From Chimonanthus salicifolius (lineage: Eukaryota > Streptophyta > Magnoliopsida > Laurales > Calycanthaceae), in assembly GCA_013350335.1 (NCBI GenBank), contig CM023537.1:46684111-46748110 (forward strand): a stretch of 64,000 bases of DNA. Reading direction: 5' to 3'. How positions within the stretch are numbered: position 1 is the first letter of the stretch; every line of letters begins with the position of its first letter. Below are positions 22,351-32,279 of the stretch, piece by piece. A program made the position numbers and the translations under genes. The notes below the pieces were generated by a model. The model ran no database searches. It saw only the letters and a list, made by a program, of their open reading frames with translations, and had not been told where the DNA came from.

Positions 22351-23280
22351 TGGAGATTTTGTCAATTGAATATCTCATTCTATCGATAATGTCATTCATA
22401 TATACATAATACAATCCCTAATTAGGGAAAAAATAAATCAAGAGACGCATGATTTTGGGATTAGAGCTAGAGTACATACACAAGTCAACTAGGAGATTAT
22501 TTTCCTTTAATACTCCCCTACAAAGTGGACGGTGGTGAATAGATGGGTTTAGAACTGAGTTGAGAAAAACGTTGTTGCGGCAGTCCTTGGTGAAGATGTC
22601 GACAAACTGGTCAGTAGAGGAAATGAACTTAATCTGATGAGTTCAGGCAGCAACACGTTCACGAACAAAGTGGTAATCAAGATCAATATGTTTACTGCGA
22701 GCATGGAACACTGGATTGGCTGCCATGTTAGTAGCACTGATATTATCATATTAGATGACTATCGGAGAAGAAGGTAGAAAGCTGAGTTCATAGAGAAGAT
22801 TATTGATCCACACAGTGTCGGCACATGTATATGCAAGAGCCTTGTATTCGGTTTCAGCATTGGAACAAGTGACTATCGGTTGTTTCTTGGCACATCAGGA
22901 GATTAAGGTAGTCAAGAAAGATACAATAGCCAGTGGTAGATCGACGGCTATCAGGACATCCTGCTCAATCAACACTAGAGTAGGCAACCAAACAATATGG
23001 GCGAGTCGTAGATTGGATAGGTATGCCACGACCAAGAGACCCTTTAAGGTAACGAAGAATCTATTTAACAACGTCAAAGTGGGGTGTGCGTGGCTTTGGT
23101 CGTGGTGGCTCTATATCATGAAGATTTTATGAATTTCGATATCTCATTCCATCGATAGTGTCATTCATATATACATAATAGAGTCCCTAATTAGAAAAAA
23201 ATAAATGAAGAGACTCATGGTTTTGGGATTACAGCAAGAAGACATACACAAGTCAATTAGGAGATTATTTTCCTTTAATA
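22351..23280 (-). mobile_element. Internally deleted copia element C3 (930 bp), TSD CTTAG
   Basis: Two 162-bp LTRs (22351-22512 and 23119-23280) flank 606 bp of internal DNA. Target duplication CTTAG at 22346-22350 and 23281-23285. A degenerate primer-binding site (minus strand ATGATATAGAGC) sits at about 23108-23118, next to the right LTR. A purine-rich tract (GTAGGGGAG, minus strand) abuts the left LTR. The internal part keeps only the C-terminal RNase H of a copia polyprotein, so gag, protease, integrase and RT are gone. It would depend on another element for mobility. Confidence 0.85.
22530..22960 (-). pseudogene. copia RNase H remnant (C3)
   Basis: Read leftwards, the minus strand gives SNAETEYKALAYTCADTVWI, then the strand end IVI and a stop where D/N normally follows, then [20 protein letters not shown] and [10 protein letters not shown]. 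These are the conserved C-terminal RNase H blocks of copia elements (..SSAEAEYRA.. and ..HERTKHIEID.HFVR..). Two in-frame stops are visible. Confidence 0.8.
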
Positions 23281-23950
23281 CTTAGTGAGTTAAAGGCGAG
23301 TTGAAGGAACGAGTGAGAAGAAGAATATAATGAGTTGAATGAATCAAGGGTTCGAGTGGGACGAATCGGATTGAGCCGAGATTTGTGATTAATATTTATT
23401 TATTTCATTCCATTATTTATTAAATTATTAATTATTAACTAATTGAGAAATCTTATTAAATATATCTAAGTTAATGAACTGTTACTAAGACCTACATCTA
23501 ATTAATTATTTCTAAAGCAGGGCTATGAGAGTTAAATTTAATTTTTATCCACACATCTATGCTAATTACCAATTAATATACTTTCTTTAACTTTGGTTAT
23601 TTATTCATTGAAGGAAATGTCTGAGTAATTTAATTGTTGTTATTGCTTGTTAAAGATTTCTAATTTAATCCCATATTTAATCATTCATTTAAACAATCAA
23701 TCTCATTAAATGTATTTAATTTATTTGTAAAAGAAGTGTCGTGGGTTAATTTAGTCATCAAGATTTATCATCGATTTACATTTGGGGATCCCTAAAATTT
23801 AAGTCTAATTAATTCGATGCATTTTAAATTTTGAATTTACATTGATTTTCAAATTAAATTTTCTAATTTTAATTTAATTGAGCCAATACAATCTAAATTT
23901 AATTTAAAGCATCGATATAATCAATCAAATGGCCGGGTCATTACAATCTA

Positions 23951-24420
23951 GCAGTCTTCTTCTATGGGGTTATTGTGATTCTGAATAGGCAGGATGTCCT
24001 ATCACTCGACGGCCAATTGTTGTGTATTGCACATTCCTTGGTTCCAATCTCATCTCTTGGAAAGCCACGAAACATGCTACGTTTTCTTGCTCCTCTGCTA
24101 ATGCCAAATATTAGGCTTTGGCTACTTTAACATGTGAATTTCAGCGGCTAAATTACTTGGTGATTTTGGTATTTCTCATTCTTCACCTATCATATTGTTT
24201 TGTGACAATCAAACTACATTACACATTGTCAACAATCCTATTTTTCATGAACGCATACAACATATTGAACTTGATTGCCACTTTGTTCCGAAAAAGCTCC
24301 AATCAAAGCTTATTGTTCCTCTGCACATCGCTTCTTCTAATCAACTTGCTGATGTATTCATTAAACCATTAGACAAAGATTCGTTTGATCGATTGATATG
24401 CAGACTTGGTGTTATTTCCA
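23951..24420 (+). pseudogene. copia RNase H, C-terminal part (C2)
   Basis: Continuation of C2 after the inserted solo LTR: WGYCDSE, a stop where D usually occurs, then AGCPITRRPIVVYCTFLGSN, LISWKATKHATFSCSSANAK, and after a frame change ILLFCDNQTTLHIVNNPIFH, IELDCHFVPKKL and SNQLADVFIKPLDKDSFDRL. These match the copia RNase H consensus in order. A TAG replaces the codon after SSANAKY. Confidence 0.85.
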
Positions 24421-24434
24421 TACATACTCCACCT

Positions 24435-24541
24435 AGAGGGGGAGTGCTAACGTTGATCGTTGGATTTGGAAACTCAATTTGATTCGTTGGATATTTCCCA
24501 ACTCATAGATATTAATTTGTAATTATACTTGATTTCCTTTA
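24435..24541 (+). repeat. Polypurine tract and start of the C2 3' LTR
   Basis: AGAGGGGGAG at 24435-24444 is the polypurine tract. The LTR begins TGCTAACGTTGATCG at 24445. It is interrupted at 24541 by the MULE-like transposon and resumes at about 27131, where the sequence has the usual copia LTR end (TCTTGTATTTTGTACAA, then GAGGGCTCTCTCC and an AATAAAA signal). The far end, near 27240, is a guess. Confidence 0.7.
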
Positions 24542-25693
24542 GGGAAGTGATTTTTGCACCCCCATGTTTACCCATTGTGCACCCCCTATTATATGAAATT
24601 ACGGTTTTACCCACGAATCACCTTTTTTTTTTTTTTCTTTCATTCTCAATTTTTCGCGTTAATGTTTTTTTCGCCCCTCCTCTTCTCCCTTTCGTAAGCG
24701 TCCACACTTTTTAAGTCTCAGCTTGAAACAAACTCTTCTCTCACTTTGAAACGGTCGACCATTTATTCTGTCACTCTATCTTCTCTTTCTCTTCTTTCCT
24801 TCTTTTCTTTTTGGAGAAACTGTTGAATCCTTCCCTTCTCTCTCTCTTCTCTTTATTCTTCTCTTATTTTCTGTTTGCAGAAACTGTTGTCCAGGACTAT
24901 CCCATTCTTCAAGGACGAACATCCGACACTGCTGTTCAGACCCTCTGTTACGTGCCCTCGACCCTACTGCTTCCTACAGTTTGCCTGGCCTCAAATCATA
25001 GCCAAGGACCCATCTCTGTTGCTACCCGATCTCATCCTATTGTTCAGTCAGCGTCCATCGCCGCTTCTGTTCAGGGAAGATCCAGACTTATCTGATTGCT
25101 GTTGTGTTCTCTTCTGATGCTTCCAGCCTGAACGACGACTTCCTTCTTCCATATTCTCTTCTGCCAGATTCAGAGTCTCCCGTGCCTTGCTATCCCAACC
25201 AGTCCTCATCCTCCAAGCGTGCAACCTCTCTGTCTGCAATCCAAAAACAGTTTCAAGCACCGTCCTAATTTCCAAGAGTCCAGTCGTTTGCACCCTACAC
25301 CTCACCGTCGTGTTCCCTTGCTGCCTAGATTTCTCCTGTTGTTTCCTTGGTACACCCCATTTAAAAACCCAGGTCCAACCTGACCCCATCTTCCATCACA
25401 TATGCAAATCCATACTCATACCTTCACCAGTCAACAAAACTCAGTCCGCTCCTGTTTTGTTAACAGACACGACCAACCCCTGTTTTGTTAACAGACACGA
25501 CCGTCCATTGCCTAAGAGATGGCTCGACACGATCGATCTTGCTACACGCTGCGTTAGCCCTAAAGAGCAGACAGGGCCGGCCCTGGCTATAGGCGAAGTA
25601 GGCGGTCGCCTAGGGCCCCCAAATAAGTAGGGCCCCCAAATCCATAAGCTCCTTTACTATATGTTAAATAGTTAATAATATATAATTAAAGCA

Positions 25694-25775
25694 CAAGTTC
25701 ATTCTTGTCCAAGTGGTTAGACTTGTTTTTTATAAGTTCAGGACCTGAGATCAAATCCTGGCTGCGTATTAATAA
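25694..25775 (+). other. tRNA-like sequence with A- and B-box motifs inside the hAT element
   Basis: TGTCCAAGTGGTTAG (25706-25720) resembles a pol III A box and GAGATCAAATCCTGG (25747-25761) a B box, spaced as in a tRNA or tRNA-derived SINE head. It could be a SINE inserted into the element, or chance. No complete cloverleaf was established. Confidence 0.35.
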
Positions 25776-26392
25776 TAATTTTTTTTATTTTTATCAAGTT
25801 ATTTAATAATAATAATGAAAAATAACAATAATTTGAATTAATATTATTTGAAATCATTTGATTATTTGATAATTTCTCTACTTTATTTAAAGCATAGGTT
25901 TCTTAAAAAATTAAAATAATGATAGTAATAATCATAATAATTATTATTATAATCCTCATTTTATTGAGTTTAATAATAAAATAATTTTAATTGATAAATA
26001 ATCTTTTAAAATATATCTATGATCTAAATAAAGAGAAAGAAAAATCTATATTGAGTTGATAATTTTGAATTAAATATAACTTAAAGCTTTTAAAATTTGA
26101 AGAGATGAAAAAACATAGCTTTATTCATTTGATCAATGTAGATTTTATTAGAAGTAATGTACAAGTATAAATCATTATAATTAAGATAATTTTTAATTTT
26201 TTAAAAAATACAGAAAAATTGAAAAATTAAAATAATGATAATATCTTCGTTTCAAATGAGAATTTGCATTAGTGTCACACTCCAATATGATAAAAAATGC
26301 AGTACCAAAAGAATGAATTGCCAAATTATATAAAAAGAATGAATTGTTGTTTTCCAAATACATGAATTGCTTATACAATAGTGTTGATTATA

Positions 26393-26563
26393 CCAGTTAC
26401 AGTTACCTATGCAGAAATAAGTTTTTCAAAGTTAAAACTGATAAAATCTTATTTTCGGTTTACAATGTCATAAGAAAGATTGAATGGATTAGTTATCTTA
26501 TCTATTGAAAAATAAATGTTAAAAAAACTTGAATATAGTAATTTAATTAGTAATTTTGTATCT
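26393..26563 (+). pseudogene. hAT transposase dimerisation-domain remnant
   Basis: The plus strand reads PVTVTYAEISFSKLKLIKSY, FRFTMS, a stop, ERLNGLVILSIEK, a stop, MLKKLEYSNLISNFVS. This matches the C-terminal hAT dimerisation region of the MYM-type zinc-finger (TTF/DUF4371-DUF659) transposases, whose typical pattern is ..SAERSFSKLKLIK..RLNGLA..SIE... It has two nonsense mutations. It identifies the transposon as hAT-derived, independently of the TIRs. Confidence 0.8.
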
Positions 26564-27245
26564 CAAAATAAAAATAAATTTTAAATAATACTTTGTTATA
26601 AATTTGATTATGATTTTTTATTTACTTTCACACGTTGTAAAAAAAAATTGTATGATTTTATTTTTTGTGAGTATATAAGGGCCCCGTCTTAACAACTCGC
26701 TTAGGGCCCCTGAAATCTCAGGGCCGGCCCTGAGAGCAGATTAGCAGAATGACGGGTGGGTGAGCGCTAGGTGCCAGGTAGCCAAGAGGGATGGTGGCAA
26801 GAGTGTACGGGAAACGTGATGGGGACTGTTGCTTGGCAGTCCAACGACGTCAAATAAGACTGAAAAATAAAAGAAAGAGTAAAGTGCTGCGCTCACTGAC
26901 TTGCTTTCCAAGAAGAACTCAGACGTTCCTGTAAGAGAGTTCAAAGTGAGCTAAGGGGAGAAGAGGAAGAAGGTAAAACACGGACGAGGGAGCAAGGAAT
27001 GAGAGGAAAGAAAAAAAAAAAAAGGAATGTTGGGCAAAATCTTAATTCTACTTAAGATGGGGTGCACCATGTGTAAAAGTGTGTTGGGGGTTGGGGGGGG
27101 GGAGGTGCAGAAATCACTTCCCTTCCTATATCATTCTTTCATTCTCTTTTTGTATTTTAATTCCATATTTATATCTTGTATTTTGTACAATTTCAAGAGG
27201 GCTCTCTCCTCAATGGAGGAATAAAAAAGAGTAAATATGAAATTA

Positions 27246-27538
27246 GATTTTTTAAAATCAGAGCCAATGTGTTGGATTTAAGTCTCTCAACATTCCAATG
27301 TAATTGAGAAAATGCAATTTCTTCAATGGCCTCTCAGATTCCTCTATTTCATTTAATATGTACAGTTGTAGCTCATTTGGTTTGAGCTCTAGAAAAGACT
27401 AGAGGTTTAGGATTTGACTTTCCCTGGAGTTACTCGATGCATAAGGCTTTGTGGGTGAGTACGAATATCCATGATATTAAAAAAAAATCCTTGAAAGCCC
27501 CATTGTCCATGGTGCTAGAACAACATGATTGACCTGAA

Positions 27539-27571
<33 letters not shown>

Positions 27572-29409
27572 GGGGGGGGCAGTGGAATAGGTCAATCCCA
27601 TTTTCCATGGTGTTTATAAATTTCTTAATTGCTTTAAGTGCAACGAAACTTTAATCAAGAGATTTGTTTAGTGTGACATATTATTTATAAATTCTTTGAA
27701 CATTCACACTAAGATTATGACCATTTACATATTGCTTCATTATCGATACTTGTGCACTATGTGTAAAATAAGATAATCAATATGCAAAGCGATGTGTGTT
27801 GAGAAGAGTACTTAAATGATAAATACAAACACACAAGATCAAACACCATAAGACCAATTTAAAGTGGTTCGGTTAGCCAACCTACATCCACTGTTAGGAC
27901 TCACTCAACCTTGAGCTATTCCCAAAATCCACTAAGTAGGGGACTTAGACCCTCACAATTAGAGTAGGAATTCCACCTCACTTAATCAGCTGAGAATTTC
28001 ACCTACCATAGTAGAATAAGAATTCCACCTGTCCATTTGGCTGGGAATTTCACCCACCACTGTGCTGGAGACGACGCCCCAAATTTTTTATAGTGGTTCC
28101 AGAACCAAGCTTCCTTAATCTACTTTCGGAACAAAGGCTTTACAACGAAATTAAAAATAAGAAACACTTGCCTTTGAAGTTCTTTCTCTTGATGTGTGCT
28201 TTTTTCAGATCCACCCAATGTGTGCCGGTGCCAACACTTCTCCTCGTAGCTGCCGTATAGCAATCACAATCTAGGGTGACAAGGAAGCTGGTTATACCAA
28301 AGGTTTCCTAATTTATTTTCTTTCTTTTTTCCTCCCTTGCAAACTCAATCAACAGATTGGTTGTTTATGGCTTTTCTTTCTCCTTTTTTTCTCTCTGATA
28401 AATTCAATCAATAGATTGGTTGTTTATGGCTTTTCTTTCCTTCTCTCTCTCACAACTCAATCCATGTGATTGGTTGTATTTGATTCCCCAAGTGTAAGCA
28501 CGAGAGAGAGAGAGAGTGATCCTTTTGTTGGCCCTTATTTAAGCTCATTGATAAAAATGATGATCCAACTGATCTTGCCAAAGGATACCAATTGGTTGCA
28601 TAAAGATTGATTTATATAGAGAAGACAACCAGTTGCAGCAACGGTAATGTACCGACAAGTCGGGCGCACCGAGGGGTTGGTGACTAGAAATGGTACCCTT
28701 CAACAACCCGACCGTTGCCCAATAATGCACTCCCAACGATAATATTTTTTCTCGGTCGACATGTCGGTGTCGCCGATGGGTTGACAATTATGGTACCGAG
28801 AGGTCGGTACATACAAGAGGCTCGGTCTGGGGCACAAACATGCTGACAGTAGTTTCTAGTCTAGAAACCTATTACCCAGAATGACATGTCATCCTTTACC
28901 AAAGGGTCGGTCCTGTTACCCTCGATTGGTCTTGAGATACCAAGATATCTGTTTTATCGAGAGCCCTGATAAGCTCACAGTCAAGCACTCACAATTTTTA
29001 TATAGATGAGTCGTTGACTACGAGGGGTCATTTAAATTCATCACCGAGGGGTCGGTGCACACGAGACTCTCCAGCCAGAGACTTTCCTAGAATGATAGCT
29101 CAATGATCCAGAACCTATGTCAATCTGGTCGACCAGTCTTTGATTACGATGGGTCGATCCTATCTCCACCGAGGGGTCAGTGAGGACGACTGGTGAAGCT
29201 GACAGTAAAACCAAATACATATTTCCAAGTTGGGTTCCAATTCACTGTCTAGCTTCCTCTCTAGGCTTTTATGACTTAAACATTTGTTTCACTAAGCCTA
29301 GGGATAGTCTTCTCTAAGGTGTGGGTGCCACCTAAAGTTATTTATTGCCATAATATCTGTTTTGTGATGCCATAATGATGAGCTTCAATCAAGTGGAGCA
29401 TGATCTTCA
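27246..29409. other. Unclassified repetitive DNA with microsatellites
   Basis: No host gene. 27365-27480 resembles a tRNA-derived SINE (GTAGCTCATTTGGTTTGAGC, then GGATTTGACTTTCCCTGG). 27539-27579 is a (GA)n tract followed by a run of G. 27780-29340 looks like LTR or leader DNA of a retroelement (AAAGTGGTTCGGTTAGCC near 27863; GAATTCCACCT / GAATTTCACC repeated at 27965-28070; ACCGAGGGGTCGGTG-like words repeated near 28665, 29045 and 29165). Boundaries were not found. Confidence 0.4.
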
Positions 29410-31880
29410 TGTAACACTTTGGAATTTCATGTTATTAATATTTATGAAATTTGTCATTTAATTTGTGAATTATTGGATATGGACCTTAGATGGGTAAAGG
29501 GTTGGGTCGATTGCCCAATTAAGACCCAACGGATTGTGGATATGGTTGCAATTGGAATAATTGGATAAGATGTATTCAATTGGGTCAAGATTGGTAATTG
29601 GGTCAAAAATTGTTAATTGGGTCAAAATGTCCAATTGGGACCCAATGGGTCGTGTTTGACTTGGTTGACCACCGAGTGAGTTGAGTTGATTGGAATTAAA
29701 TTAAAATGGTGAGTTGAATGTGGACGGTTTACATTTCAAATTCAAATTCAAATTCAAACAATGGTTATGCGTTGGAGAGACGAAGGTGGTTTAAAATTCA
29801 AATTCAAAACAAATGGGGAAGACGGTTGTACATTTGAAATTCAAACAAATGGGGTGGACGGTTTTATATTTGAAATTCAAACAAATGAGATGGAGGAGTT
29901 ACGTTTAATTCAAATTCAAAACAATGATACACGTTGGAGAGATGGGAAGTTTTGGTTACACATTTCAAATTCAAAACAAAGATATACGTTGGAGAGATGG
30001 AGGAGTGTTGGTTTATTTTTAAATTCAAACAAATGGAGGAGTATTGGTTTATTTCAAATGCAAAGGCACACGTTGGAGAGATAATGGAGATAGTTATGGT
30101 TTAACTTTCAAATTCAAACAAGGCTCAACTCTCCCCCTCCCACTTGGCTATCTCTCTCCCTCACACTCTCTCTTAGCCGATCACTCACAAAGACAAGAGA
30201 GAAAAATAACTTAGAGTTTACATCCCAAACACCTCTCCCTCTCACTCCAGCCGATCCTCTCTCAAACCGATACCCTCTTGGCCGAACCATTTTTGGAGGA
30301 GTTATATTGATCAAGCTCACAATCGGCCAAAAGATCAAGGAAAAGAAGGAGAAGCTAAGGAAGGAAAGAAACAAGCTGGAGTGAAGAACAAATTGGAGAA
30401 GTCGCGGAATTAGTAAGTGCTCTATTAAGTCTTTGTAAATAAGAAAATGGTTAAGACATGGTTCGGCTATGTACATGGCCGAATTCCATGGGAAGAGTCA
30501 AGGAATTTTGATAATTTAAAATAATGTTTAAAAGGGAAGAACATGGGCCATGGGGTTCGGCCATCTTGTATGGCTGAACCCTATGGAAAAGGCATGGGAT
30601 TTATCTTATTAGACTTGAAGAAAGGAAATCACAATTGCATGTGTTTGATGTGGTTAAAGTCTAAAAAGGATTTAGATGGATGGAAGTATGGGAACCAATC
30701 ATAGATGCATGACAATTTTCAAATGGAAATAAGGAACCGACATGGCCGAACCCCATGGAGAGACAATGATGGGTAAATGTTGTTATGTTTAATTGATAGA
30801 AGATGGTTGGTACATTAGAAAAGGTTTTAATGATGACTTGGATCAAAAGAAGAGATGAGGTTCGGCCATGGTGCATGGCCGAACCCCACCAAGTAATATG
30901 TATGGATTTAAGGTTGTTTGGATATTAAATTTAATGGATTGTTTTAATATAGGTAATGGGTGGAAATAATAGACCAAGGATTAAAAGAGAACCCAAATTA
31001 AATGAGTGAGGTTCGGCCAAGGGGTATGGCCGAACCCCACTAGGGTTTGTTTTATGGAAAATGATAATGGATACCATGCCATGGAAGGATATGATGGGGG
31101 ACTTATGTATGCTTAAATAAGGAATGTTTGGTTATGGATTTTGTACCAATGGCAAAACCGTAATACAAGCTAGAATGTAAATTGATGAATCATGGGTTCG
31201 GCCGTGGTGTATGGCCGAACCCCATGAGTAATACTTTATGGAATTATGTTGTTATATGTTTCAGTTACTTAATGTGTAAATGATTGGATTAATGGTTTAG
31301 TGATTGGATTTAATTAAAAAGGAACTAAAGGACTTGAAAGAGGGACCAAAGAATAAGATGGTGAGGTTCGGCCATGTAGTATGGCCGAACCCTACTAAGG
31401 TGGATTTTGTTGGTCCAAGGGTTAAGTACTTTGTTTAGTGATGAATGATTAAATAAATGAAAGAAGGGCAGAGATCAAAGTATGTGAGCTTCGGCCGTGG
31501 TGTATGGCCGAACCCCACAAAAGTGTGTTTATGGACTTAAGACCAAACGGAAAATCAAATGGTATATGTGTTTGACTTATTGTTATATAAACAAGGTAAC
31601 GGGACTTCTTGAACGGTGTTCAAATCGTGAACGGGTGACGGTTTAAGAAGAGCGGACAATTTAAGTGAACATTGTGTAGGTTTTCTATCTCTTTGTAACC
31701 ACATATTATACTTGCTGTTTTTATGTTGATTTTGATGAGTTATTTGTGTTAAAGTATTATGTTTCAAAGAGGTTTTGAATGCTAAGATTCTATTACATAT
31801 AGCATGTACTCATTGACATCTCATGCATGGCATGGGGTGATGGTTATGTAACTGGAGGCGACACTCCGTCGGGGCGTTCG

Positions 31881-32217
31881 TGTAACACCCCGCCCTTTTC
31901 ACTCTAAATTTTCAGAGTTTATTTTTTTTTTTATTTAAATAATAATAATCAATAAGTGATCGGGGCGGAATGTCACGACCCATTGGGTCCCATCTAGCCA
32001 TTTTGACCCATTTATCAAAATTTGACCCAAATATGATTCTTGACCCGTTTAAATTTATCTTACCCATTTATTTGTTTTGTAAACCAACTATCATCCTTTG
32101 GGTCTTGATTGAGCCATTGACCCATTTAAATTCAAATCAATTTTTATCACAATGGCAATTCCGTAAATATGAATATTTTCATATAAACTGATAACTTTGA
32201 AATTCCAGGGTGTTACA
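31881..32217 (-). repeat. 3' LTR of G2 (337 bp)
   Basis: TGTAACACCCCGCCC to CCAGGGTGTTACA. It matches only the two extremities of the 3.2-3.35 kb LTRs of its relatives: the start with the CACTCTAAA / GTCACGAC stretch, and the distal part with 'gacccattgggtccc'. The middle 2.9 kb or so (hairpins, 80-bp tandem units) is missing. Confidence 0.93.
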
Positions 32218-32279
32218 ATACAATAATCTTTTTATAATTTTCGTCCCGAAAATCGAACGAAGTAGGATTTCAAAGTAAA

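Larger units (their letters stand above)
22083..23945 (-). mobile_element. Solo LTR (about 928 bp) split by a mini-copia, TSD ATCTA
   Basis: Plus-strand ends are TGTCACACA (22083) and GGTCATTACA (23945). The duplication ATCTA flanks it at 22078-22082 and 23946-23950, and the C2 RNase H reading resumes right after the second copy. On the minus strand it begins TGTAATGACCCGG, a frequent start of plant gypsy LTRs, so it is most likely a gypsy solo LTR. Removing the 930-bp element at 22351-23280 and one of its CTTAG duplications leaves about 928 bp. It is AT-rich and non-coding. Confidence 0.78.
25572..26732. mobile_element. hAT-family DNA transposon, internally deleted, TSD AGAGCAGA
   Basis: Both ends carry CAGGGCCGGCCCTG, extended inward as similar GGGCCCCC / GGGGCCC blocks. 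A perfect 8-bp target duplication, AGAGCAGA, flanks it (25564-25571 and 26733-26740). The 8-bp duplication and CAGGG ends are characteristic of hAT elements. It is 1161 bp long and strongly AT-rich, and only a scrap of transposase survives (26393-26563). It lies inside the MULE-like element. Confidence 0.88.
24542..27122. mobile_element. MULE-like DNA transposon with long terminal inverted repeats
   Basis: Terminal inverted repeats: GGGAAGTGATTTTTGCACC at 24542 and its near-complement GGTGCAGAAATCACTTCCC ending at 27122. The inverted similarity continues imperfectly for about 190 bp inward (CTCACTTTGAA near 24741 against TTCAAAGTGAG near 26940). Flanks TTCCTTTA (24534-24541) and TTCCTATA (27123-27130) are an 8-bp duplication with one mismatch. 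Long TIRs fit Mutator-like elements, although those usually make 9-bp duplications. No transposase is present. The interior (24760-25560) holds ORFs without recognisable domains and a 30-bp tandem duplication around 25455-25502. Confidence 0.6.
19075..27245 (+). mobile_element. Ty1/copia retrotransposon C2, decayed, hosting five other insertions
   Basis: Plus-strand copia element read through its own domains in the normal order: a gag C-terminal scrap (about 19090-19160, TGTFVEQIVCGLPSHKT), protease (19293-19319, IIDTGVGNH), GAG-pre-integrase and integrase (19867-20680), RT (21340-21840), RNase H (21846-22082, resuming 23951-24420), polypurine tract (24435-24444) and 3' LTR (24445-24541, resuming at about 27131). 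Every domain has stops and frameshifts, so it is old. It is split by solo LTRs at 19365-19669 and 22083-23945 (the latter holding a mini-copia) and by a MULE-like transposon at 24542-27122 (holding an hAT element). The 5' LTR was not found. Confidence 0.85.
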
